A stretch of 64,000 nucleotides of DNA from Vampirovibrionales bacterium (GTDB lineage: Bacteria; Cyanobacteriota; Vampirovibrionia; Vampirovibrionales; Vampirovibrionaceae): the NCBI GenBank assembly GCA_016712355.1, contig JADJRF010000005.1:1674001-1738000 (forward strand), in the 5' to 3' direction. Within the stretch, counting starts at the first letter, position 1; the number at the start of each line of letters is the position of its first letter. Under the pieces are notes generated by a model. The model searched no databases. It was given only the letters and a program-made list of their open reading frames with translations, and was not told the DNA's origin. Shown one piece after another: positions 43,744 through 51,112 of the stretch. A program made the position numbers and the translations under genes.

Positions 43744-45005
43744 ATAAAACGCCCAAAAGCCTGCGCTTGCATATCGGTCTGTTTGGCCGTACCAACGTGG
43801 GGAAATCGTCTCTGCTGAATGCTGTTGCCGATCAACAAGCGGCTATTACCTCTCCTGTAGCGGGAACGACCACCGACGTAGTCGAAAAAAGCATGGAGCT
43901 GCTGCCTATTGGCCCGGTCACGTTTTTGGACACTGCCGGGCTTGATGATCGCTCCGCGTTGGCGCCCGCCCGAATTGAACGGGCTTATCGCGCAATGGGA
44001 CGCGCTGACGTCATCGTGTTGGTGTGCGAGCCTGACGTCTGGAGCGACTGCGAAACGGCTATCGCTCAGGAAGCCCGCGCCAAGGGTCTGCCCCTGATCG
44101 TGGCGTTTAATAAGACAGATAAAGCTGCGGTGGATCCGGATGTCCAAGCCTCGGCGCAGGGGGTTGCGACTGCTATCCTCTATGGCAGCGCCATTTCGTC
44201 GGATCCGCAGGCGCAAGAGCGTTTAAAGAAAGACTTTAAACAAGCGCTCGCCGCGCATTTGCCCGAGTCGTTTTTTGCGCCACCTGCGCTTGCGGGCGAT
44301 TTGCTGCCTCCGGGCGGCCTTGCGGTTTTGGTCGTTCCGATTGATCTCCAGGCTCCGAAAGGTCGGCTGATTCTGCCGCAGGTGCAGACGATTCGCGATT
44401 TGCTGGATAACGACGCCGCCGCGCTGGTGGTGAAAGAGCGCGAATACCCGGCGTTGCTTCAGCGTCTGAATGCGCCGCCGGATCTGGTGATTTGCGATTC
44501 TCAAGTGGTCGCGCGCGTGGTAGCGGACACGCCGCCCCAGACGTCGCTGACGACCTTTTCTATTTTATTCTCCCGCCTTAAGGGCGATTTGCAGACGATG
44601 GCGCGCGGCGCGGCGCGTATCGAGCAATTAAGGCCTGGCGATCGGGTGTTGATTGCTGAAGCCTGTACGCATCACGCGCTCGAAGACGATATTGGTCGCG
44701 TTAAAATTCCGCGCTGGTTGCGTCAGTATACCGGTTGCGCGCTGGAGATTGACACTTACGCGGGTCGCGACTACCCCGAAAATCTGGGCGATTATCGCCT
44801 GGTAATTCACTGCGGGGGCTGTATGATCAATCGCCGCGAGATGCTCAGCCGCATGGGCGTGACGGATGAACATGCATTGCCCATCACCAATTACGGCGTC
44901 GCTATTTCGGCGTTGCAAGGGGTTCTGCGTCGCGCCCTGTCGCCCTTCCCGCTGGCGTATGCTGCGTATGACGAGGCGTTGAAAATGCCTCAGGAGTCTG
45001 TCTGA
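43740..45005 (+). CDS. hydF: [FeFe]-hydrogenase H-cluster maturation GTPase HydF
   Basis: HydF is the GTPase scaffold on which the 2Fe subcluster of the hydrogenase active site is assembled. The 421-residue protein has an N-terminal Era-like GTPase domain with GRTNVGKSS (residues 16-24), FLDTAGLDD and FNKTD. A dimerisation region follows, and then the cluster-binding domain with C-x-H (Cys309, His311) and HCGGC (His357, Cys358, Cys361), i.e. the HydF signature CxHx(~46)HCxxC. The start is the ATG at 43740, overlapping the aspA stop; a GTG-type extension to 43692 would run inside aspA. HydE, HydG and the hydrogenase itself are not in the window. Confidence 0.95.
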   Translation: MNKTPKSLRLHIGLFGRTNVGKSSLLNAVADQQAAITSPVAGTTTDVVEKSMELLPIGPVTFLDTAGLDDRSALAPARIERAYRAMGRADVIVLVCEPDVWSDCETAIAQEARAKGLPLIVAFNKTDKAAVDPDVQASAQGVATAILYGSAISSDPQAQERLKKDFKQALAAHLPESFFAPPALAGDLLPPGGLAVLVVPIDLQAPKGRLILPQVQTIRDLLDNDAAALVVKEREYPALLQRLNAPPDLVICDSQVVARVVADTPPQTSLTTFSILFSRLKGDLQTMARGAARIEQLRPGDRVLIAEACTHHALEDDIGRVKIPRWLRQYTGCALEIDTYAGRDYPENLGDYRLVIHCGGCMINRREMLSRMGVTDEHALPITNYGVAISALQGVLRRALSPFPLAYAAYDEALKMPQESV

Positions 45006-45505
45006 TGGAAACGCCGTCGTTTGCGGCTCACCATGAAGATGATCACGGGGACGATCACGCTGATGTGCGTCTTCATCCGCCTGTGACGTATTTGATGGCG
45101 CTGGCGATCGGCGCCATAGCCCAGTGGTTTTTCCCGCTCCTCTTGCCAGGAGGTCTGTGGGTGCGCATCGCCGGCGTTCTTTTGCTCGTGGTTTCTGTGA
45201 GCTTGTTTCGGCGCTGCATTGGGCTTTTTCGGCAGCATGCGACGCCGTTGCCGCCGTGGAAGCCATCGAAGGCGCTGATTCAAACCGGCCCCTATCGTAT
45301 CAGCCGCAACCCGATTTATCTCTCGTTGAGTCTGACCCTATTGGCGTTCGCGCTGATTTTTCTCAATCCATGGGGGCTGATGACCCTGCTTGTGGTGACG
45401 CTCGTCATCGACCGCCTGGTGATTGCCCGGGAAGAAGTCTATTTATTGCGTGCGTTCGGCGATACTTATGCACAGTATCAACGCCGCGTCCGACGGTGGC
45501 TTTAG
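45005..45505 (+). CDS. Isoprenylcysteine methyltransferase-like (ICMT/PEMT) membrane protein
   Basis: A 166-residue membrane protein with four hydrophobic segments. The C-terminal half carries the family's SAM-binding pattern: LIQTGPYRISRNPIYLSLSLTLLA (the GPYRxxRNPxY block, about residues 95-118), then the terminal EEVYLLRAFGDTYAQYQRRVRRW (EE..L...FG..Y..Y). A His/Asp-rich N-terminus (HHEDDHGDDHAD, about 9-20) may bind metal. The ATG shares one base with the hydF stop. The substrate is unknown and may be a lipid or a small thiol; co-translation with hydF is noted, but its meaning is unclear. Confidence 0.8.
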   Translation: METPSFAAHHEDDHGDDHADVRLHPPVTYLMALAIGAIAQWFFPLLLPGGLWVRIAGVLLLVVSVSLFRRCIGLFRQHATPLPPWKPSKALIQTGPYRISRNPIYLSLSLTLLAFALIFLNPWGLMTLLVVTLVIDRLVIAREEVYLLRAFGDTYAQYQRRVRRWL

Positions 45506-45519
45506 GCCGTGATGGGGCT

Positions 45520-46041
45520 TTAACGCAAGGCGCATTGCTGCGTATTGGACGCAGGCATACGATTCCAGGGCATTTTTGCCAATAAGACTGCCATCATGCA
45601 CGTGTTACTGAGGCCTGCAAAGAGCATGCCCGCTCCTGCGATGGGGGCCAGCAGCCACAGCGGCGGGTAAAATGTTCCAATCAGGACCATGGCGCCGACA
45701 ATCATCTGCACTTGGCGCAGAATGCTGACGCCCTGCTTGACGGATTCCGTCTGACGGCGCGCGGCCTTCCAGCCATTGAGGCCGCCTTGCAGTAACACCG
45801 CGTGCGAAATCCCCATGGACTCCAGAAATGCGTTTGCCTGCTCCGCGCGTCCTCCGCTTTGACAGCTTAAAATAATATGCTGCATGGATTTTAATTGCCC
45901 GCAGGCGCTCGGTAGCTCATCCAGCGGAATATTGCGCGAGCCGGCGATTCGCTCGCGCGCAAATTCATCGCGCGTGCGCACGTCAATGATGTGGGCGGTT
46001 GCTTCGGGTTGAATTTCCTGGGCGTTGACGATGGTTGGCAT
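45520..46041 (-). CDS. ygaP: YgaP-like membrane rhodanese
   Basis: A 173-residue protein with a rhodanese domain (HIIDVRTRDEFARERIAGSRNIPLDEL; active-site loop SCQSGGRA with Cys60) followed by two membrane helices of the DUF2892 type (MIVGAMVLIGTFYPPLWLLA and AGAGMLFAGLSNTCMMAVLLAKMPWN). Length, domain order and neighbour match E. coli YgaP, a membrane sulfurtransferase. It handles sulfane sulfur in the cytoplasm, linking thiol transfer to the membrane. It lies 21 nt downstream of the ArsR-type regulator and follows AAAGGAG. Confidence 0.9.
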   Translation of the reverse strand: MPTIVNAQEIQPEATAHIIDVRTRDEFARERIAGSRNIPLDELPSACGQLKSMQHIILSCQSGGRAEQANAFLESMGISHAVLLQGGLNGWKAARRQTESVKQGVSILRQVQMIVGAMVLIGTFYPPLWLLAPIAGAGMLFAGLSNTCMMAVLLAKMPWNRMPASNTQQCALR

Positions 46042-46062
46042 CGAAAGGGCTCCTTTGCGGGG

Positions 46063-46356
46063 TTACAGTGGGGGGCAATAAAGCGTTTGTAGCAGGTCCA
46101 GCAGCGCAAACAGACGCGGATCTCTTACGCGATAGAAAACCTGGTGGCCTTCTCGACGCGCGATCACAATCTCTCTGTCTCGCATTTTAGCGAGATGCGT
46201 CGACATCAGCGATTGCGAGACCGAAAGGGATGCTTCCAGCGTCTGCACGGAGCGTTCGCCTTCTCGCAGCGCGCACAGGATGGATAGCCGTACAGGATGC
46301 GCCAGGGTTTTCAGGCATCCAACGGCTTGCTCGATTTTGAGAGGGGTTTCTGACAT
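46063..46356 (-). CDS. ygaV: ArsR-family sulfane-sulfur-responsive repressor (BigR/SqrR/YgaV type)
   Basis: A 97-residue winged-helix repressor. Helix alpha-3 and the recognition helix appear as RLSILCALREGERSV and LSVSQSLMSTHLAKMRDREIVIARREGHQVFYRV. Cys28 and Cys94 are exactly 66 residues apart, the same separation as the Cys pair of BigR (42/108) and SqrR (41/107), which form a polysulfide bridge. No ArsR-type CxC metal site is present. With the rhodanese gene downstream this is a ygaVP-type unit. The start codon lies within a 16-bp palindrome, and a promoter ends about 10 nt before it, so the mRNA is probably leaderless and autoregulated. A start further upstream is blocked by a stop. Confidence 0.88.
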   Translation of the reverse strand: MSETPLKIEQAVGCLKTLAHPVRLSILCALREGERSVQTLEASLSVSQSLMSTHLAKMRDREIVIARREGHQVFYRVRDPRLFALLDLLQTLYCPPL

Positions 46357-46370
46357 CTTGAAATCAAGAT
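46355..46370. promoter_or_regulatory. Probable operator of the YgaV-type repressor
   Basis: ATCTTGA (46355-46361), AA and TCAAGAT (46364-46370) form a perfect 7+7 inverted repeat. It overlaps the -10 hexamer and the first bases of ygaV, an ideal position for autorepression. Further AT-rich dyad sequence (ATTTTAAAAT) lies just upstream. Confidence 0.7.
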
Positions 46371-46393
46371 ATCATAATTTTAAAATGTTTCAA
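46366..46393 (-). promoter_or_regulatory. Promoter for ygaV-ygaP, leaderless
   Basis: On the minus strand TTGAAA (46388-46393), a 16-nt AT-rich spacer and TATCTT (46366-46371). The ATG at 46356 lies about 10 nt beyond the -10 end, so transcription would begin at or next to the start codon. No ribosome site precedes the ATG, consistent with a leaderless message. Confidence 0.55.
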
Positions 46394-46397
46394 GGGC

Positions 46398-46613
46398 TTA
46401 TCCCCCCGTTGGCCCTGACTGAGCGCAATGTCCTGTCGGATAGCGATACTCCCCTTCATCGAAGGCGTTTTCTCCAGTATGACAAAAAACCACGAGCGCG
46501 GTGAGCGCGACGGTCGATAATAATATCGCTACTGCGCTCAGACATCCGCAACCAGCCAGGCCCCAAAGCCACTGTTTTTCTCGTCGGCGATCTCTCGCCT
46601 GCTGTTCGTCCAT
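46398..46613 (-). CDS. Small membrane protein, unknown
   Basis: A 71-residue protein with a basic, helical N-terminus (MDEQQARDRRREKQW) and one membrane span (LSAVAILLSTVALTALVVFC). A Cys-x-Cys (GCGC) precedes the span, and a Gly/Tyr/Cys-rich tail follows. AGAGG lies 5 nt before the ATG at 46613; the longer TTG start at 46631 is less likely. It is located just upstream of ygaV on the same strand, but ygaV has its own promoter. I do not recognise the protein. Confidence 0.45.
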   Translation of the reverse strand: MDEQQARDRRREKQWLWGLAGCGCLSAVAILLSTVALTALVVFCHTGENAFDEGEYRYPTGHCAQSGPTGG

Positions 46614-46846
46614 CGCTTCCTCTTCTCCCAACAGCGCAACTCTTGTCCCAGTTTGTGATTATAGTGGTCCAGCCTTGCTATCAGAGTGCGACGAATGAGC
46701 ATTTCAGCTTTTCGAACGAGATCGATTGAGGGGGCGGCTCATGCGCGTCCGCATGCTGTCCCATGAATGGGCCTCTTCTCTTCTAACGTCCTGGCTAATG
46801 GGCCGTATAAGGGTTTCTTGGGTATATTCAATTACACCTACTTTTT

Positions 46847-48073
46847 ATGTGGTATAAGGCGATGCCAACACAAGCGTCTTTGGAACGATTTACTGTAGAA
46901 ACCGCCAACAGTAACAAGACGATGGTGATAATCCTCGCCATTGTCACTGGGGTGATGGCGCTCATCGGTCTGGGCGTCTGGTGGTGGTCGGATGCCGAAG
47001 CAACACGGGCGGCAGAAGCATCCTACGCCAAGGCGCAGGATGCTTGTGAACAGGGCCAGGCCCTGACTTGCCTGGACCATCTCAACGAAGCCCTTCGCCG
47101 CAAGGAAAAAGTCGAATATCTGGAACTGAAATATAACGCCCTTGATCACGAAAGCCGGCGCAGCGAATCTCTGCTGACGCTAAACCGCCTGCTGGCGATG
47201 ACTCCTGACCACCCCCATTACAATTTTTTAAAGTTTGAAGACGAAGCAAACTACGGGGATTGGGAGACGGCCATGCGCTATCTTGAAAAGGCTGTTTCTC
47301 GAGCCCCTAATAATGGCGATTACAAAATTGCTAAAGCGACCCAACTGGTGGAGAACAATCGGCGCGCGGAAGCGCTCCCACTATACAAAGAGTTGATTAA
47401 GGAAGATCCGCACTATTACCATTATTGGGACCAATATGCCCTGAGCTACCAGAATTTTAATCAATATGATCAAGCCCTGAAAATCCGCCTGGAAGGACTT
47501 AAACAAAATCCAAAAGATGACATGCAGTATTTTGGTCTGGGATGTTTATACGATGCGATGAAAAAATACCCGGAGGCCGTTGTCGCCTACCGAAAATCCT
47601 TGCAACTGGATCCTATGGAGGACAGTATCGCCGCTCAACGGATTTACGAGATTACTGGCAAGCGCGTACCGCCGGAACTGGAGAACCTGACTTCCCAAAC
47701 CTTGCCGATTACCTCGCAAGGCAATGTGGTGTTTGTGAAGGCGGATTTAAACGGCGTTACCGGGCGTTTCCTGATCGATACCGGCGCCTCGTTTTGCGTG
47801 GCGCCTGCGAATAAGGCTGCCAAATTCAAGCTAAAGCCAACCGGACAGGTGATGGCTTTCCAGACGGGCAACGGCATGATTCAATCGCCCATTGCTTACG
47901 GAAACCTTCGGCTAGGAAAACATGATTTTGAGAACTTGCGGATCGCCCTTACTCCGCCCATGAAAGATGATCACGTCGATGGCGTGATCGGCATGGACGT
48001 GCTTCAGCAATTCCAGTTTGAAATCAACCGCGAGGCAGGAACCTTGACCTTGCGGCGGACCAACAACGGGTAA
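46847..48073 (+). CDS. Membrane-anchored TPR protein with a retropepsin-like protease domain
   Basis: A 408-residue protein with an N-terminal anchor (about residues 26-49: MVIILAIVTGVMALIGLGVWWW), a TPR region (about 55-275, e.g. WETAMRYLEKAVSRAPNN, EALPLYKELIKEDP, EAVVAYRKSLQLDP) and a C-terminal clan-AA aspartyl protease domain. The protease has the active FLIDTGASFCVAP and the second flap/strand motif DGVIGMDVL, as in retropepsin-like bacterial proteases that work as dimers. The protease should be periplasmic. Alternative starts exist at 46847 and 46862 with no good ribosome site for either. The substrate and partner are unknown. Confidence 0.8.
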   Translation: MWYKAMPTQASLERFTVETANSNKTMVIILAIVTGVMALIGLGVWWWSDAEATRAAEASYAKAQDACEQGQALTCLDHLNEALRRKEKVEYLELKYNALDHESRRSESLLTLNRLLAMTPDHPHYNFLKFEDEANYGDWETAMRYLEKAVSRAPNNGDYKIAKATQLVENNRRAEALPLYKELIKEDPHYYHYWDQYALSYQNFNQYDQALKIRLEGLKQNPKDDMQYFGLGCLYDAMKKYPEAVVAYRKSLQLDPMEDSIAAQRIYEITGKRVPPELENLTSQTLPITSQGNVVFVKADLNGVTGRFLIDTGASFCVAPANKAAKFKLKPTGQVMAFQTGNGMIQSPIAYGNLRLGKHDFENLRIALTPPMKDDHVDGVIGMDVLQQFQFEINREAGTLTLRRTNNG

Positions 48074-48252
48074 ATCTGCTGCGGCAAATACGCTCTGAAA
48101 CCGCTCCTGAATCCGAAAGAAATGCCTTGATTCCGACGTTTATTCTCTTGAAATAATCTGCGCAATAGGGTTGGATGCCGCTGTTTTTTGAGCAAAGTCG
48201 AGCTGTGATAAGGACCAATAGGTCAGATCCCCTCACTATCAAATTAATTCAC

Positions 48253-48849
48253 TTACCGCGCGGATTGCCATAGACCGACGCGGGCGCGTCTGGCTTCTTT
48301 TTGCGCCGCCCGAAACCGCTTTGCGTAAGCCAAATTCGGCGGGAAGAAAAGCGTTTTTACCACCCCGGCCTTGAGCAACGCTTCATTCAACGACGCCTGC
48401 GATCCAGCGCCGGGATAAATGACAGCCAGCGAGCGCCCGTAGCGATCCACCCGCTCAACGTCCCACGCCAGATACACCGTATGGCGCAACGCCAGCGATT
48501 GCAGCATGCGCGTCGCTTCCTGAGCGTAGGGCTCGTCGTACGGGGCTTGGCCCGGCTTAAGACGATGCTTTAATTTGGCGGAATGCGATGTTTCCGGCGC
48601 ATCGATTCCCAGTAAACGGACATGCTCGCCGGGCGATTCAATTCGCCGGTTGTTGTTGAGATCGCAGGCGAGCGTATCGCCGTCAAACACGCGGGTGACA
48701 AAGCACGGGGTGCGGTCTTGCGCCGATGATGTGGCGGCTTCTTCCTGATCCCCTGTATCCAAGGGGGGTAGACCACAACTCATTAGACTGGTCATTGCAA
48801 GGCTTAGCGCCCAGATAATGGCGCGGCGGTCAAGATTGGGCATAGTCAT
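48253..48849 (-). CDS. Thermonuclease-family (SNase-like) nuclease lipoprotein
   Basis: A protein of about 198 residues with a lipoprotein signal peptide (lipobox LMSC, near residue 24). The staphylococcal-nuclease fold follows: FVTRVFDGDTLAC, the active-site block VRLLGIDAPETSHS (Arg and Glu), EPYAQEATRMLQSLA, and VDRYGRSLAVIY (second Arg), ending in KARxxx-like RRARVGLW. All three catalytic positions are present. It may degrade external DNA or RNA while tethered to the cell. The ATG at 48849 follows AAAGGA; 48843 is an alternative. It overlaps the 3' end of hbd by about 20 nt, so the genes are linked. Confidence 0.9.
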   Translation of the reverse strand: MTMPNLDRRAIIWALSLAMTSLMSCGLPPLDTGDQEEAATSSAQDRTPCFVTRVFDGDTLACDLNNNRRIESPGEHVRLLGIDAPETSHSAKLKHRLKPGQAPYDEPYAQEATRMLQSLALRHTVYLAWDVERVDRYGRSLAVIYPGAGSQASLNEALLKAGVVKTLFFPPNLAYAKRFRAAQKEARRARVGLWQSAR

Positions 48850-49720
48850 AAAATCCTTTACCCGACTTCTTGCCCAGACGCCCCGCCGCCACATGCGCCG
48901 CCAGCAAGGCGCAGGGACGAAAGCGCTCTTCCTTAAGACCGGCGTGTAACACGTTCATAATCGCCAGACAGGTGTCCAGGCCGATATAATCTGCCAATGT
49001 GAGCGGGCCCATCGGATGCCGCATTCCGAGGCGAAAGGTTGCGTCAATATCTTCGGCGCTGGCGACGCCTTCTTCCAGTGCGCGCATGGCTTCATTCAGC
49101 AGGGGCATCAGAATGCGATTGGCGATAAAACCGGGGGCGTCTTGCGCCAGAACGGGGGTTTTTCCCAATGCCCGGGCTAACGTAAGCGCTGCGTCGCGTA
49201 CGTCGTCGCGCGTGCGTTGGCCAGGAATTACTTCAATCAACGGCATCAATGGCGGCGGATTCATAAAGTGCAGGCCGATCACTTGTTCTGGCCGTCGCGT
49301 GGCCTTGGCGAGCAGCGAAATCGGCAAGCTGGAGGTATTGGAGGCTAAAATCGCTTTCGGCGAAAGGAATCCGTCTAATTGAGACAGCAGGGCGCATTTG
49401 GCGGCTTCGTCCTCAACGATAGCTTCAATCACCCATTCGCTCGGGGCCAGCGCCTGCAAAGTTGGCTCAAAGCGTATGCGCGTTAGAATCTCCTCAGCCG
49501 GACGCCCGTCTAATTTATTTTTCTCCGCCAGACGCCGCAAACTGTCTGCGATGGCTGCGCGCGCGGCGCTAAGCGCCTGTTCGGACGTGTCATGCAAGAT
49601 TACCTGTTCAATAACAGGGGCCTGGGCGAACACCTGCGCAATGCCGCGTCCCATTTGTCCCGCGCCAACCACGCCGATAATGCGCGGTAATGGGGCGTTG
49701 GTTGTGCAAACGCTGGTCAT
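48830..49720 (-). CDS. hbd: 3-hydroxybutyryl-CoA dehydrogenase
   Basis: A 296-residue NAD-linked dehydrogenase. It has an N-terminal Rossmann motif (IIGVVGAGQMGRGIAQVFAQA, about residues 14-34), the central LPISLLAKATRRPEQVIGLHFMNPPPLMPLIEVI block with the catalytic His-Glu pair, and the C-terminal helical domain with DAPGFIANRILMPLLNEA and LADYIGLDTCL. It interconverts acetoacetyl-CoA and 3-hydroxybutyryl-CoA. It stands directly downstream of a thiolase on the same strand (gap of 3 nt). Together they form the start of a butyryl-CoA or polyhydroxybutyrate-type route; no crotonase, butyryl-CoA dehydrogenase or PHA synthase is in the window. Confidence 0.92.
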   Translation of the reverse strand: MTSVCTTNAPLPRIIGVVGAGQMGRGIAQVFAQAPVIEQVILHDTSEQALSAARAAIADSLRRLAEKNKLDGRPAEEILTRIRFEPTLQALAPSEWVIEAIVEDEAAKCALLSQLDGFLSPKAILASNTSSLPISLLAKATRRPEQVIGLHFMNPPPLMPLIEVIPGQRTRDDVRDAALTLARALGKTPVLAQDAPGFIANRILMPLLNEAMRALEEGVASAEDIDATFRLGMRHPMGPLTLADYIGLDTCLAIMNVLHAGLKEERFRPCALLAAHVAAGRLGKKSGKGFYDYAQS

Positions 49721-49723
49721 CGT

Positions 49724-50905
49724 CTAGAGGCGCTCAACGACCATTGCGACCGATTCGCCGCCGCCAATACAGAGCGTGACAAGCCCCAGCGTCTTGTCGC
49801 GCGCGGCCAACGCGTATAAAAGCGTCACCAGCAAGCGCGCCCCGGATGCGCCAATCGGATGCCCCAGGGCAATCGCGCCGCCATTGACGTTAACGCGTTC
49901 AGGGGGCAGGCTTAATTCTTCAATGGCGGCCATTGGGACCACGGCGAAAGCTTCGTTAATCTCGAACAGGTCGATATCGCGCAGACTCACTCCCGCTTTT
50001 TCGGCGACGCTTGTAATTGCGCCGATAGGGGCCGTCGTGAACCACTGCGGGTCATGACTAAACGTTACATCAGCCCGGATTTTCGCCAGCGGTTTAAGTT
50101 GCCGTTCTCGTGTTGCGCGGGCGGAGGCTACTACTACGGCAGCTGCTCCATCGTTGAGAGTCGAGGCGTTTCCTGCCGTAATCGCGCCCTTGGCGTTAAA
50201 GGCTGGTTTCAGCGCCGCCAGTCGATCGAGATCGGCGCGGGCGGGTTCTTCATCCGTATCGACAATCAGCGGCTCTCCCTTGCGTTGAGCAACGCTAACT
50301 GGCGTTATCTCTGAACGAAACGCACCGGATGCGCTTGCGGCGCGGGCGCGCTCATAGCTCTGGTGGGCGAACGCATCCTGCGCTTCGCGAGAAAAGGCAT
50401 AGCGCTCGGCGCACAATTCGCCGGCGGCCCCCATGTGGAAATCATTGTACGGATCCCACAGCCCGTCGAGAATCATGCCATCTGTCAGCGTCTGGTGTCC
50501 CATTCTCAGACCCTTGCGGGCATTTAACAAGTAATAAGGCGCACGCGACATCGATTCCATGCCGCCTGCGACGATAACATCGCTATCTCCGGCGCGAATC
50601 CGGCTGGCGGCAAGCATGGCCGCATAGAGTCCTGAGCCGCAGACCTTGTTGATCGTCGCCGTTCCGGTGGCAGTCGACAAGCCCGCCGCTAACGCTGCCT
50701 GTCGGGCGGGCGCCTGTCCGATGCCAGCGCTCAGGACGCAGCCCATGAGGACTTCATCTGGCGGGCTGGGGTAGAGACCGGCCCGGGTTAACGCCGCCTG
50801 AATGACGCTTGCGCCCAGCGTGGGCGCTGGCGCGTCCGCCAGCGATCCCTGAAAACTGCCGATCGCCGTTCGCGCCGCGCCGACGAGATAAACCGGATCT
50901 TTCAC
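49724..50905 (-). CDS. Acetyl-CoA acetyltransferase (thiolase)
   Basis: A 393-residue biosynthetic thiolase that condenses two acetyl-CoA into acetoacetyl-CoA. The nucleophilic Cys89 lies in INKVCGSGLYAAM, the catalytic His349 in ALGHPIGASG and Cys379 in LCIGGGESVAM, all at the spacing of Zoogloea thiolase. N-terminal VYLVGAARTAIGSFQGSLAD and NEAFAV are intact. It is of normal length and co-oriented with hbd, 3 nt apart. No transferase domain or fusion is present. Confidence 0.95.
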   Translation of the reverse strand: MKDPVYLVGAARTAIGSFQGSLADAPAPTLGASVIQAALTRAGLYPSPPDEVLMGCVLSAGIGQAPARQAALAAGLSTATGTATINKVCGSGLYAAMLAASRIRAGDSDVIVAGGMESMSRAPYYLLNARKGLRMGHQTLTDGMILDGLWDPYNDFHMGAAGELCAERYAFSREAQDAFAHQSYERARAASASGAFRSEITPVSVAQRKGEPLIVDTDEEPARADLDRLAALKPAFNAKGAITAGNASTLNDGAAAVVVASARATRERQLKPLAKIRADVTFSHDPQWFTTAPIGAITSVAEKAGVSLRDIDLFEINEAFAVVPMAAIEELSLPPERVNVNGGAIALGHPIGASGARLLVTLLYALAARDKTLGLVTLCIGGGESVAMVVERL

Positions 50906-51064
50906 CGCAAAGCCTCAATAGTGATTCCCATTATTATAGCAATGTTGAGAAGAGAGAAAGTACGGCTGTAAGATGACGATAGAGATGCGGCGACTGAGAT
51001 CCCATCGGATTTTATGCCTCAACAGACAAGGGATTGGGGGCTCTGGTAATCCTATTTAAATGCT

Positions 51065-51088
51065 AAAACCCTGCCGAAGCAGGGTTTT
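51065..51088 (-). terminator. Rho-independent terminator of the Rieske/cytochrome cluster
   Basis: On the minus strand the sequence reads AAAACCCTGC, TTCG loop, GCAGGGTTTT, directly after the last gene of the cluster (ends 51113). A 10-bp stem with the stable UUCG tetraloop and a final U-run makes this a convincing terminator. Confidence 0.85.
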
Positions 51089-51112
51089 GAAGCAGTATAA
51101 AATATGTTGCGC

